Shown one piece after another: positions 33,955-46,058 of a DNA stretch of 64,000 bases. Where the stretch lies: the NCBI GenBank assembly GCA_037974665.1, contig CM075770.1, forward strand, positions 61,763,850 through 61,827,849. Reading direction: 5' to 3'. Below the pieces are notes generated by a model that was given only the letters and a program-made list of their open reading frames with translations, ran no database searches and was not told the origin of the DNA. Origin of the DNA: Ehretia macrophylla (lineage: Eukaryota; Streptophyta; Magnoliopsida; Boraginales; Ehretiaceae). How positions within the stretch are numbered: position 1 is the first letter of the stretch; each line of letters begins with the position of its first letter. Made by a program: the position numbers and the translations under genes.

Positions 33955-33956
33955 GG

Positions 33957-33968
33957 TGGTATCAAAGC
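33957..33968 (+). promoter_or_regulatory. Element C primer-binding site
   Basis: TGGTATCAAAGC differs from the consensus by one base (A for G) and lies 2 bp after the LTR. Confidence 0.88.
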
Positions 33969-35775
33969 TTGTCTAGCTCATAAGCCGGGACAGGGTCCTC
34001 GGCCTGGTGGGTAGTGGTCCTTGAATGTGTGCTTGATAAGTGTGTCTTGAAAGTGTATGCTTGTATGTGAGATTGTGTGTCTTGACTTGAATGTAAGCAC
34101 TTATGTGATATAGTTATGTGTTATGTGTTAAATGTTTCTCAAGAAAGGTGAAATGTCTAGTTGTCTATCGAATTGACTTATTGAATTGACCTCGTGAATC
34201 GAATCGACCTCGTGAATTGTTAGTTGCTTGAAGTATTACTTGTAATGTGTGTATAGAATGTCTTGAATTAGCTATGCCGTGGTTTGAATTGATTATGTTG
34301 TGCTTGACTTGATTGCCGTGCTTGAGTGACTTTGTTGAATAAACTGTTTTACAAACTTGCTTGCATAATAGTTTAAGGCATGTGTATAACTGTGATATAT
34401 TGGCATTTATACATGTCCTATGGAAATGGTAAGTAAGTCCTCTTCCTCCCCTGAAGAAAGTGGTTCACCGCTGGCTTTTCAAGGTGTATGGATTGGCAGG
34501 AAATGAATGGCATTTGACTAGCCTTTATTTGGGAATTGGTGTTTGCTTTTGGAGCTCGGTTATTGGCAAATCTCTATGGTCCTCCTCTGTGCTTAACGGT
34601 TGTGAAAGAATAGCTTTCTCTTGGGGTTTATTTGGTTGTTCTTTGGAGCATTCTTTAGTTTTCTTAATGGGTATTCTTTGGAGACTTCTATTGGCATTTC
34701 TCGGTGGATTTGGCTATTGGGATTTCAATCGGCCTTACTGCACAGTATTATCTAGGGTATATGTGTCTCTGTCTTTATTGGTATGATACTGGCATCCCTG
34801 ACTGGAAATTCTTCAATGGTAATTTCTGGAATTCTCAGTGGCCAATTATTTAGTATTTATTTATTAGGCAAACTTGGCTACTTTCTTATTGGAGCATTGT
34901 CTCGGATATCTTCTTCAGTGTTCCTCAGTAGGTTTAGTATTTGGAGTTCCTATCAGACTTATTGAATAATACTACTTATGGTATTCTTTGAAATTCTTAT
35001 TAGGCGTTCTCTTGGTATTTTCCTTGTTGGCAAAGTTGTATGAAGTTCTCACTTGGCAAACAGTGAAGAGGCCTCAGAGTTTGGTCTCGGTATATTGTTC
35101 ATCAGTTCGGTGTTTATCCTTGGAGTTTTCGTCCATCTGGGAAATTATGTTTGTTATTCAACTTGGTTGTCTTATTGGGCACATTATATTTTCTCTGTTA
35201 TTTCCTTTGACATTCCTCTCAGCATTTGATAGCAAAACTCGGAATCTAAATGGTTGTTCCATGGGGTTATTATTTGGAAGGCTTCTTTGGAACTTTGGAA
35301 ATATATTTGATTGGGTTCTTGGTATTTTCTTCAGCACTCTTAACAGGGAATTCTTCTATGAAATCCATGACCAGCGGGGTACTTCTTTGGACCTCTAGAT
35401 AGAATCTTTGTTTGAGCTTTTATTTGGCTTCTTGCTTGGGAATTCTCGGGCAGTAACAGTTAGACTTCTATTGGAGATTCGTGCGTGAGGTATTCTTCTT
35501 GTCGTTATTGTGTGGTATTAATGACATCTACAGTATCTTTGCTTTAGTCTTTATTGGTATTATCTCGGCGTTTCTGGTTGGAATTTATTCTTCTTCGGTA
35601 TTCGTGTCAACGGGATTCTTGTACGGTATCTGCATTTGAGCTTCTATTTGGCGTTACTACTTGGCATTTGTACTTGACCTTTCCTATTGGTCATCTTGAT
35701 TAAATACTTTTTCAGTAGCTAATGAAGACTAGTCAGAGTTGGATTGTAGATGATGCAGAGTCCTATTGGAAGAAG

Positions 35776-35811
35776 AATTGCGAGGATGCAATTATTTTAA
35801 GGGGGGAAGGA
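35776..35811 (+). promoter_or_regulatory. Element C pre-polypurine hairpin and polypurine tract
   Basis: AATTGCGAGGATGCAATT (35776-35793) keeps the stem with a G-T pair. ATTTTAAGGGGGGAAGGA-like purine sequence runs to the 3' LTR at 35812. The hairpin survives although nothing here codes. Confidence 0.85.
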
Positions 35812-38314
35812 TGTGATACCCCGAACCTGGCATGTATTTAATAGCATTTAAAGTTCATTTAAATTGCATTTTATTGACCTTTCACCTTCTTTGACGAAAC
35901 TAGTTGACTTTTCATCTACATTGACCAACTAGGACAATGTGAAATTTTTTTAAATGTTTAATAAAGGGCAAACTTGGGATTAGAAATAAAAAAATGCAAG
36001 GTTAAGTTAGTCAAATTTTGGGTCAACTTTGTAATTAAATCTGAACCAATTGGGGAAGAGTTACGTAGCAAATTGTATATGGTTGGAAAGCTCTATGAGT
36101 CTAGTTTCTGAGGCTTCAAACTGTTCGTGAATTGGAGTTTTCTAGAAGAAGTTATGGTCGTTTTTGTAAGGTCGCGCATAGCTGTTTTGGTTTAGCGGGT
36201 TGACCGAATCTTTGACCTTTGACTTGTCATTTTTTTTCCCTAAATAAGAAGAATTGCACACGAAAAAACAGAGAAGAAAGACTTGAAAACATGAGGAAAA
36301 GAAGGAGAAAAAAAAAAAGAAAACTTCAACTACAAATCACCAAATCTTTGCGTGAGCTTGCACGGGGTGGTTTCCGAGGCACTCTACGAGGTTTTCCTAG
36401 CGTCTAGGAGCGTCTAAGGTGAGGGTTTCATCGTTATTTGCGCATTTAAAAAATGTATATCTAAACTTTAATTTTTAGAACTTATGCGTAGATTGTTGTT
36501 TTAATCATTTTGTTGCTCAAAGAATGTTCCTTGTTGATTGTAGAACATGTATTTATAGCTTTTTAGCATTTTCTGCGGTTGAAAATCGAAATTGCAATTT
36601 AAATTGACTAATGAATAGTAATTAATGAATAGTAAACCCTTGAAACGATAAAGTTGCGCTGTTATGCTGTCCGTTGATGTAGAAATATGCTAGATATGCT
36701 AGAATGCCTAAATGTATGGTTTAATTGGAATGTGTAATGGAAAAATGAAGAAAAACGGCTTGGTGAAAGTCGGGGTCGTTTAGGTCGAGTTTAGCATTTT
36801 CTCATATTGCGTGTTGGCATTGTTTCGGGAGGCCATGGAAGCACTTTTGGTGCCGTTATGGCGTTGGTTGGGTGTTTGGTTGATATAGTTGTAGTTCAAA
36901 CGAGCAAAGGGGGAAATCGGGCCTTTGCATGAATTCTAGAGTAAAGTAGGGTTTCGGGGTCTTTAGACGTGCCTTATGGTGACCTAGGAGGATTGGTGAA
37001 GTCGGTTTCCAATGCTCGTGGCTCGTTTGATAGTAGTAGTGTTTTGAAGTTGGGGTCATTTTTGTGATTTTGTGTGTTTTCATAGAATATTGCTTATAGT
37101 ATGCTTATATTGATTATAGAATGCTTATGTTGCCTATAGAATGCTTATAATGCCTATAGAATACTTGCTAATGCTTGATAATGTTAGTTGGCGTTGTTTT
37201 TGTCACTTGTTTGATTGTAAATGGTTGTTAATGCTTATTACGCTTGTTAGAGTTGATAATTGATTGAAATGTTTACCAATTGTTGAGAATGCTTGATATC
37301 GCTTGCTCATCGCCTTGTATCGAGTCTTGCATTGCATAGTGTCTCGCGCGTGAGTGATGGGCCTCTCTGGGTAGCCTCGGGTTGCCAGTGTTGGTTGCTT
37401 TAGCTCCGTTGCTATTCCCTTTCTCGCTTGGGTTGCCTCCCAGGGAGATTTGGGTCGTAGAATTGATGGTTACTCCCGGGGTATTCCAAACTGGTGTTAT
37501 AAGGTGGTTTGGGCCGGCGCGTCATCGTTAATGTCATCGGAATCGCGATCGGTACATTACTCGCTCGAGTGATCCATAGCCTTCAAAGTGTGGTATAGCA
37601 TTGATTGGTTGTGTTAATGCTTTTCTTAATTGTTTATTGTATTGTTATATATATTGAATGCCTTTTATTGATTGTATTGCTTAACTGTACCTATTTGCAT
37701 TGTACGACTTTCTTTCTCTCCAATTCGATATCTGTCTCGCCCTCACTGAGTATACGTGTTGTGTATACTCACTCCTCACCACCACGTTTTAGGAAATGCC
37801 ATGTTAGCTGGAAAGTTCGTGATTTCGTGAAAGTTCGTGCTTGAAGAGTTGTCCTGCGTGCCTATGTGACTTGAGTTGTCAAAGTTGTAAAGTTGTATGC
37901 TTTTATGTATTATATGTATTTAATGTTAAAGGGGATGTAATTTAAGTTTCACTAGATTTTGTATTTAGTTAATGTAGCTTAACTTCAATGTATATTTGTA
38001 ATGACAAAGGAAAAGAGATAGAAAGGTATGATAGTCTAGCTTATGATATAGGTTGGTGTAGTTTAATTGCTAAGCTTGAATGTATATTTACTTGAATTTT
38101 GCTTGTTGTGAACCAAGGCTCGGATGGCCTTGAGGTGGTTGAATGTATGGACATGGTATTGGTCTACTTATATGCTGTCGCAGGTTTTACTTTTCGCCTA
38201 GGAACAGGGGAGACTCCGTCCGTTTTCCATGAAAATTTATGCCCGGGTTTGGTTTGGGTTGTGTTTAGATCGATTGATAGAACTCCCGGTCTCGAGAGGG
38301 ATAGGGGTATTACA
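35812..38314 (+). mobile_element. Element C 3' LTR (2,503 bp)
   Basis: It is near-identical to the 5' LTR, with the 18-bp segment TGAGGCTTCAAACTG... retained near 36109. It ends ATAGGGGTATTACA and is followed by ACCTG. Confidence 0.93.
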
Positions 38315-38319
38315 ACCTG

Positions 38320-39073
38320 TTTCAACTAGAATTCGCATTTGCTAAATTTGGCAAACAATTTATGTTCTTGCAAGGTTCGAAGCACAATTCTTAAATGTTC
38401 TTCATGCTCTGACTCAGATTTAGAATACACTAATCTATCATCAATAAAAATCACAACAAACTGATCAAGATAGGGTCGAAATACTCTCTGCATCAAATCC
38501 ATAAAGGCGGCTAGAGCATTTGTCACACCAATTGGTAAAACAACAAACTCATAATGGTCGTACCTAGTTCTAAATGCAGTCTTAGGTACATCTTCTCTAC
38601 AGATTCGCATTTGATAATAGCCCTGCCTCAAGTCAAATTTAGAAAACACAACAGCACCCTGCAACTGATCAAACAACTCCTCAATTAAGGGCAAAGGATA
38701 TTTATTTTTCACCGTCACCTGATTAAGACCTCGATAATCAATGCACAAACGTCGAGTACCGTCTTTCTTTTTCACAAATAACATGGGAGCACCCCATGGT
38801 GATGAACTAGGCTTAATAAAACATTTCTCAAGTAAACCCTGTAGCTGAGTTTTCAATTCCTGCAACTCAGGGGGAGCCATGCTATATGGGGTTCTCGAAA
38901 TAGAATTAGTTCTCGGCAACAAGTCAATCACAAACTCAATCTCCCTATCAGGTGGTAATCCAGACAATTCCTCAGGGAATACCCCCGGAAACTCATTTAT
39001 AATAGGTACTTCATTCAATTTCAATTTATCTGCAGGCTGATTAATTAAATATGCTAAATATACATCATAACCT
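38320..39073 (-). pseudogene. pol: Element B reverse transcriptase, N-terminal and catalytic part
   Basis: This is the other side of the element C insertion. The frame is open for about 230 codons and includes [64 protein letters not shown] and FIDD followed by [14 protein letters not shown] (A has ILVYS). At about 39072 the match to A stops abruptly, and the sequence becomes a TRIM polypurine tract on the other strand. Protease, gag, PBS and the 5' LTR of B are absent. Confidence 0.92.
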
Positions 39074-39695
39074 TAAGGGGGGCGGATGTGGTGACCCCAT
39101 CCCATATCGGAAGGCTTAGAGCTGGGCCAACTGAATATATAGAGATGTCTCGTATATTCGTGCATGCACCTTTTCTAGTGTGGGGTTTCACCTGGGAAGG
39201 GACAAAACTGTGAGAGGTATGGGCCTTAAAGCGGACAATACTTGCATAGTATGCTTTCGGGCCCACTCGCCATGGCCTCGGTGCTCGCTTGGGCCCAAGT
39301 CCCAGGGGGTATCCTACAGGCGTGGGCGTGTTGGTTTCGGGGCGTTACAAAATTGGTATCAGAGCCGACCTTCCTTTGCACAAGTGGCCCGCGAGGGCGT
39401 TGGGCCTCCTTAAGGGGGGGGGGGGGGGCGGATTTGGTGACCCCATCCCACATCGGAAGGCTTGGAGCTAAGCCAACTAAATATATAAAGATGTCTCGTA
39501 TATTCGTGCAGACCCCATTTCTAGTGTGGGGTTCCACCTGGGAAGGGATAAAACCGTGAGAGGTTTGGGCCTCAAAGCGGACAATACTTGCATAGTACGC
39601 TTCCGGGCCCACTTGCCATGGCCTTGGTACTCGCTTGGGCCTAAGTCCCAGGGGGTATCCTGCAGGCGTGGGAGTGTTGGTTTTGGGGCGTTACA
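39071..39695 (+). mobile_element. TRIM tandem unit at the end of the B composite
   Basis: A polypurine remnant (39071-39086) precedes LTR1 (39087-39349, 263 bp), an 83-bp interior with PBS (39354-39365), a polypurine tract holding a run of 15 G (39414-39428), and LTR2 (39433-39695, 263 bp; its TG start reads TT). The family matches 1-405. The leading polypurine remnant shows that a further internal segment lay to the left, so this was part of a multimer. LTR2 is followed directly by ATTGG and satellite. Confidence 0.88.
39354..39365 (+). promoter_or_regulatory. TRIM primer-binding site
   Basis: TGGTATCAGAGC lies 4 bp after LTR1, identical to the copy at 72-83. Confidence 0.9.
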
Positions 39696-41230
39696 ATTGG
39701 CCACCAAACGACGACAAAAAGTAAAAGTTTGGTGGCCATTTGGTCGCTAAAAGATATGAAGGGGCTACAAATTAAAAATATAAATCAAATTGTTTATATA
39801 AATAAATAAATTCATTTATTTAGAATAAAATTAATAATATAAATCAAAAGTTATTTTTATATAATATAAAACATATTTAAAAAATTTAATGTTAAAATAA
39901 ATTTAGTTATTTAATATAAAATTAATTAATTTATAATTTATTATAATAAATTTTAGTTTTTGAATTCCATTTTGTATCCCCATGGTGGCCATTGGCCACC
40001 AAACAACGACAAAAAGTAAAAGTTTGGTGGCCATTTGGTCGTTAATAGATATGAAGGGGCTACAAATTAAAAATATAAATCAAATTGTTCATATAAATAA
40101 ATAAATTCATTTATTTCGAATAAAATTAATAATATCAATCAAAAGTTATTTTTAGATAATATAAAACATATTTACAAAATTTAATGTTAAATAAATTTAG
40201 TTATTTAATATAAAATTAATTATTTTATAATTTATTATATCAAATTTTCGTTTTAGAATACCATTTTGTGGCCCCGTGGTGGCCATTGGCCACCAAACGG
40301 CGACAAGAAGTAAAAGTTTAGTGGCCATTTGGTCGCCAATAGATAGGAAGGGGCTACAAATTAAAAATATAAATCAAATTGTTTATATAAATAAATAAAT
40401 TCATTTATTTAGCATAAAATTAATAATATAAATCAAAAGTTATTTTTAGATTATATAAAACATATTTACAAAATTTAATGTTAAATAAATTTAGTTATTT
40501 AATATAAAATTGATTAATTTATAATTTATTATAACAAATTTTAGTTTTTGAATACCATTTTGTAGCCCCGTGGTGGCGATTGGCCACCAAACGGTGACAA
40601 AAAGTAAAAGTTTGGTGGCTATTTTGTCGCCAATAGATAGGAAGGGGCTACAAATTAAAAATATTAATCAAATTATTTATATAAATAAATAAATTCATTT
40701 ATTTAGAACAAAATTAATAATATAAATCAAAAGTTGTTTTTAGATAATATAAAACATATTTATAAAATTTAATGTTAAATAAATTTAGTTATTTAATATA
40801 AAATTAATTAATTTATAATTTATTATAACAAATTTTAGTTTTTGAATACTATTTTGTAGCCCTATGGTGGCCACTGGCCACCAAACGACGATAAAAAGTA
40901 AATATTTGGTGGCCATTTAGTCGCTAATAGATATGAAGGGGCTACAAATTAAAAATATAAATCAAATTGTTCATATAAATAAATAAATTCATTTATTTTG
41001 AATAAAATTAATAATATCAATCAAAAGTTATTTTTAGATAATATAAAACATATTGACAAAATTTAATGTTAAATAAATTTAGTTATTTAATATAAAATTA
41101 ATTAATTTATAATTTATTATAGCAAATTTTCATTTTTGAATACCATTTTGTGGCCCCGTGGTGGCCATTGGCCACCAAACGGTGATAAGAAGTAAAAGTT
41201 TGGTGGTCATTTGGTTGCCAATAGATAGGA
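39696..41230. repeat. Satellite-like array, ~292-bp monomer, about 5 copies
   Basis: The array resumes with ATTGGCCACCAAACG, in exact register with the monomer broken at 17248. Cores occur near 39696, 39990, 40285, 40578, 40873 and 41167. It ends at TAGGA (41226-41230), the target duplication of element E. Confidence 0.9.
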
Positions 41231-43137
41231 TGTAACGCCCCGATCCCTCATGAGACTGGAGGCTCTAATAGCCATGCTAATCACAACCCAATTCCAAACC
41301 CCAGGCACGAAAGTTAAGGGAAAACGGACGGAGTTTCCCCTATATGTAGGTCTATCTAGAAACCTGCCAACAGTCGCATACAAGACCTGAATCACAATCA
41401 ACCATTCATAACCTAGCTTTCAAGATTCATAAAGCCAACCAGCTCTTCAATGCCATCCGAGCCTTGGAACCCAACATCATATCACACAAGCATGCAAAAT
41501 CAAATCCATTGATGTTCTATCTTTTTAATCCACTTATCATATCACTCTATATTATCAATCAAGCTTTCTTATAATTTGTGTCCAACCCACTAACTAGTTT
41601 TCATCGTCCACACAAGCATGCACTACTAAGTAATAAAGTAAAACAAATAGAAGATATTATAAGCCCACTAGTACCTAATCATCAAACAAACTAAAACTTT
41701 AATATTACATTCCTTGAGATAATATAAATACATACATGGGCACAAAGTCTCAAATACAATACAAGCATATCATGATCACATTCTTCAATGTTTTACACAC
41801 CGATAGAGCAAGCAGGTCACACAAGAGGCAATCCAGTCTTCAGCTTTTCCTGAAATATGTTGAAAAAAGGAATGAGTAACCAGGTTAGTCAGTGAGGGAG
41901 GTGATGCAACATACCAGGCGTGCATTATGATATACAGATATAAGAAATCATATATATAACATAACAACAAGATTAAATAGCAAGTAGTTAACCACATTAA
42001 AAAGGATATGGTTCCACTTCAAGTCTTCAATCACGAGCCACGAGCCACAAACTTCACGCAAGTGCCGGCAAACCCCAAACACCAACAAGTTGGGATACTC
42101 CGAATCTATCTTGATCCTACGACCCTTTCTCCTGAGGTAGGTCCATGCCCAGCAGGTGAACCACTCCTCTGGGGTAGTGGAGTATGCCTCAGCGAGAAAG
42201 GAATAGGCACCATGGTAGTCGAGGGAGCACAGCAAGCCCGACGCCGCCTGTGTTTCTCGACGCTACCATGTCCGAAAAGGTTGCGCAACCCCGAGACAAG
42301 TCCACAAGCATTCAAGATATCAAATAACATATAAAAGGGTCAACAAAGTAGGACACCCTCGCAATTAAACACAAATAACACGAGAAAACACATGATAGCG
42401 AGTAAATAGTACATATAAACTATTCAATTACTAATTATACAATCTATAACCAATAAAATAAGTTAAGATGTACAAAAAAGATGAAGACTCCCTCACCTTG
42501 GATTAAGCCAAGCATGCAAGAAACTAACTTACATTCACTCCAAGCGCCTTGAATCCACTAAAATGTGCAACCCCAAATTAGAGATGTAGGAGCAAAGGAT
42601 AAGCTTTTTGATGGTTTGAAATCCTTTGGAAGAGCTTGGAAGATCAAATTGAGCAAAATTTACATGAAAAATTACTATTCCCGTATAGGGTTTTTTTTGG
42701 CTATTTTTGGGCATTTTTGGCTTATTTTTTTGAATATTTGTATGCATATATGGTATATGATGTATATATGTATGTGTTGTATATTTAGCTTAAGTCAATT
42801 ACCACAAAATCTTGGTCAAACTATTCTAAATTTCAATTTAAATACTAACTAGTTTAAAAATAATGTTTACATTATGTAAAACTATTCAACGAAACACTAA
42901 TCATTTTTCAAACGCAAGTTCCTGACCTTCAAAATCCAAAACTACAAGTTCCTGATTCCTTTTATAAGTTATACTATCTAGGAAAAATATTAATTCAAGC
43001 AAATTAGACAGTTGATTTTCTTATGAATAGTAGCCACTAATAAAACATATAATCAAGAATAAGAAATGCACATTGAAATGCTCAAAGAGACATGTAACAA
43101 TTACAAATGAATGTGATGAGAAATCTCGGGCGTCACA
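41231..43137 (-). mobile_element. Element E 3' LTR (1,907 bp)
   Basis: On the minus strand it begins TGTGACGCCCGAGATTTC at 43137 and ends ATCGGGGCGTTACA at 41231. The GC-rich module is at 42070-42360 (minus) and the hairpin near 41448-41467 with one altered stem base. Confidence 0.92.
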
Positions 43138-44143
43138 TTCACTCCCCCTTAAACAAATTGCGTCCTCGCAATTTCTTCTTTTCAAGAGAAATCCACATAT
43201 GCATCTTGAATACCCTGAACAAGTAGTTCAAATGCGAGATCACAAAGAATTCCAAATAGAAGTACCAAGAGAACACACTAATAAGAGCCTTCATATGGAA
43301 CTCCCTAGAACCACATCACTCCGGAATGCCAATAAGAATTCCAACAAAATCTTCGTATGAGAACTGGAAGAATACCCGATAAGAAATCCAGAATGAGAAG
43401 TCAAAAAAAAATCCCAACTATGAATGCCAAATAAAGGCTTTAATTAAGAAATTCAATTTAGAATTCCGAATAAGATTACCGAGGAAGAAATCCAAGGAAA
43501 ATGCCAACAAGAGCTCCAACAAGAATTCCAGAGGAAAATACTGAGAAAGATACCAGTGGCCGATTATTAAATATCAAGCTCCGAGTAATGAATATTATCC
43601 ACTGATCATCATAAACTACTGATCAATTGTTCTTCATTTGTTGGTCCACCTCTTAGAAGGTCCGCTACTAGTCGACTCTTTTAGGGGGAGGAAATTACTT
43701 ACCATTTCGAAGGGTAATGCGTGTATGCAGTTGATTCTATTTAAAATAAATTCTTCATGCACATTATTACAAATAACTAAAGTAAGTAGATACTTAATGA
43801 ATCAATTAAATACACAATTAATCATATCAAATGTTCATGTCACGTAACCTTCACATATTGCACCTATATACCACATAAGTGCATTCATAATCACATAATA
43901 CACTTATCACATATTTCTTCTTACTACACAAAAAAAAATCACACATTTGCACGTATTTCAAATTCATCAGGTTAACACAGTAAGGCACATAAGTATACAT
44001 CTTCGTACAAGTACACACATAAGGTTTACATACAAGCACAATCCTATTCAAAATACACTTCACATGCACGTACTCAAGGGTCGCTACCCGCCAGGCCGAG
44101 GATCCTGTCCCGGTTGGGAGCTGCTAAGCTCTGATACCACTTT
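43138..44143 (-). other. Element E interior: no genes, short-motif repeats
   Basis: On the minus strand it has a leader like C's (CCGGGACAGGATCCTCGGCC), then an AT-rich stretch, then a region (about 43190-43600) of irregular repeats of an ATTCTTATTGGxATTCC type, resembling the interior of C. It ends with hairpin AAATTGCG-AGGA-CGCAATTT (43155-43174) and the polypurine tract. No coding domain was recognised. Confidence 0.75.
44128..44139 (-). promoter_or_regulatory. Element E primer-binding site
   Basis: GCTCTGATACCA on the plus strand is TGGTATCAGAGC on the minus strand, 4 bp from the 5' LTR. Confidence 0.93.
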
Positions 44144-46058
44144 TGTAATGCCTCGATCCCTCACGAGACCGGAGGTTCTAATAGCCATGCTAATCACAAC
44201 CCAATTCCAAACCCCAGGCACGAAATTTAGGGGAAAACGGACGGAGTTTTCCCTATATGTAGGTCTATCTAGAAACCTGCCAACAGTCACATACAAGACC
44301 TGAATCACAATCAACCATTCATAACCTAGCTTTCAAGATTCATAAAGCCAACAAGCTCATCAATGGCATCCGAGCCTTGGAACCCAACATCATATCACAC
44401 AATCATGCAAAATCAAATCCATTGAAGTTCTATCTTTTTAATCCACTTATCATACCACTCTATATTATCAATCAAGCTTTCTTATAATTTGTGTCTAATG
44501 CACTAATTAGTTTTCATCGTCCACACAAGCATGCACTACTAAGTAATAAAGTAAAACAAATAGAAGGTATTACAAGCCCACTAGTACCTAATCATCAAAC
44601 AAACTAAAACTTTAATATTACATTCCTTGATATAACATAAATACATATATAGGCACAAAGTCTCAAATACAATACAAGCATATCATGATCACATTCTTCC
44701 ATGTTTTATACACCGATAGAGCAAGTAGGTCACACAAGAGGTAATCCAGTCTTCAGCTTTTCCTGAAATATGTTGAAAAGAGGAATGAGTAACTAGGTTA
44801 CTCAGTCAGGGAGGTGATGCAACATACTAGGCGTACATTATGATATGCAGATACAAGAAATCATATATATAACATAACAACAAGATTAAATAGCAAGTAG
44901 TTAACCACATTAAAAAGGATACGGTTCCACTTCAAGTCTTCAATCACGAGCCACGAGCCACGAGTCACGAACTTCACGCAAGTGCCAGCAAACCCCAAAC
45001 ACCAACAATTTGGGATACTCCGGATGTATCTCGATCCTAAGACCCTTTCTCCTGAGGTAGGTCCATGCCTAGCAGGTAAACCACGCCTCTGGGGTAGTGG
45101 AGTATGCCTCAGCGAGAAAGGAATAGGCACCATGGTAGTCGAGGGAGCACGACAAGCCCAACGCTGCCTATGTTTCTTGCCGCTACCATGTCCGAAAAGG
45201 TTGCGCAACCCCGAGACAAGTCCACAAGCATTCAAGATATCAAATAACATATAAGAGGGTCGACAAAGTAGGATGCCCTCGCAATTAAGCACAAATAACA
45301 CGAGAAAACTCATGATAGTGAGTAAATAGTACATATAAACTATTCAATTACTAATTATACAATCTATAACCAATAAAATAAGTTAAGATGTACAAAAAAG
45401 GATGAAGACTCCCTCACCTTGGATTAAGCCAAGCATGCAAGAAACTAACTTACATTCACTCCAAGCGCCTTGAATCCACTCAAATGAGCAACCCCAAATT
45501 AAAGATGTAGGAGCAAAGGAGAAGCTTTTTGATGGTTTGAAATCCTTTGGAAGAGCTTGGAAGATCAAATTGAGCAAAATTTGCATGAAAAATTACTATT
45601 CCCGTATAGGGTTTTTTTTGGCTATTTTTGGGCATTTTTGGCTTATTTTTTTGAGTATTTGTATGCATATATGGTATATGATGTATATATGTATGTGTTG
45701 TATATTTAGCTTAAGTCAATTCCTACAAAATCTTGGTCAAACTATGCTAAATCTCAATTTAAATACTAACTAGTTTAAAAACAATGTTTACATTACGTAA
45801 AACTATTCAACGAAACACTAATCATTTTTCAAACACAAGTTCCCGACCTTCAAAATCCAAAACTATAAGTTCCCGATTCCTTTTATAAGTTATACTATCT
45901 ATGAAAAATATTAATTTGAGCAAATTAGACAGTTGATTTTCTTATGAATAGTAGTCACTAATAAAACATATAATCAAGAATAAGAAATGCATATTGAAAT
46001 GCTCAAAGAGACATGCAACAGTTACAAATGAACGTGATGAGAAATCTCGGGATTCACA
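44144..46058 (-). mobile_element. Element E 5' LTR (1,915 bp)
   Basis: It is near-identical to the other LTR, with the module at 45008-45300 (minus). Its outer tip reads TGTGAATCCCGAG on the minus strand. Confidence 0.92.

Larger units (their letters stand above)
33955..35811 (+). other. Element C interior: no genes, degenerate short-motif repeats
   Basis: The first ~60 bp resemble the A/E leader (AAGCCGGGACAGGGTCC ... GGTAGTGGTCC). From about 34450 to 35700 the sequence is dominated by variants of a short T/G-rich motif such as TTCTTATTGGxATTCTT and CTATTGGCATTTC, irregularly spaced about every 20-40 bp. Three hydrophobic ORFs (34460-34786, 34783-34965, 34988-35398) are by-products of this composition. 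No homology to gag, pol or a host gene was recognised. Confidence 0.75.
31470..38314 (+). mobile_element. Element C: gene-less LTR retrotransposon (non-autonomous, LARD-like)
   Basis: Two nearly identical LTRs (31470-33954, 35812-38314) enclose an 1,857-bp interior without gag or pol. PBS, the pre-polypurine hairpin and the polypurine tract are present, and the 5-bp duplication is perfect. The LTRs look younger than A's, with few substitutions in the stretches compared plus one 18-bp indel, so C moved recently and must have used proteins supplied in trans. The LTR is related in layout to the A/B/G family but clearly diverged. Confidence 0.93.
41231..46058 (-). mobile_element. Element E: gene-less minus-strand LTR retrotransposon
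   Basis: LTRs at 41231-43137 (3') and 44144-46058 (5') enclose 1,006 bp without gag or pol. The PBS on the minus strand is at 44128-44139, and the polypurine tract and hairpin lie next to 43137. TAGGA flanks both ends (41226-41230, 46059-46063), and removal restores a satellite monomer. LTR tips match the A/B family (TGTGACGCCCGAG... and ...GGGGCGTTACA), but the U3 part differs. This is a non-autonomous relative of the A/B/G family. Confidence 0.93.

Noticed and set aside
34460..35398. Three consecutive hydrophobic, Trp/Phe/Leu-rich ORFs that could look like membrane or env-like proteins in element C
   Set aside because: Composition follows from the repeated TTGG/TTCTT motif. The frames are short and overlapping without conserved residues, and element E has no equivalent frame.
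39071..39695. TRIM as a simple independent insertion in element B or in satellite
   Set aside because: No TSD pairs the two TRIM ends. The left side starts inside its polypurine tract, and the right ATTGG pairs with the left end of B instead.
44128..44139. tRNA gene fragments
   Set aside because: These 12-mers are primer-binding sites next to LTRs. No tRNA cloverleaf surrounds any of them.
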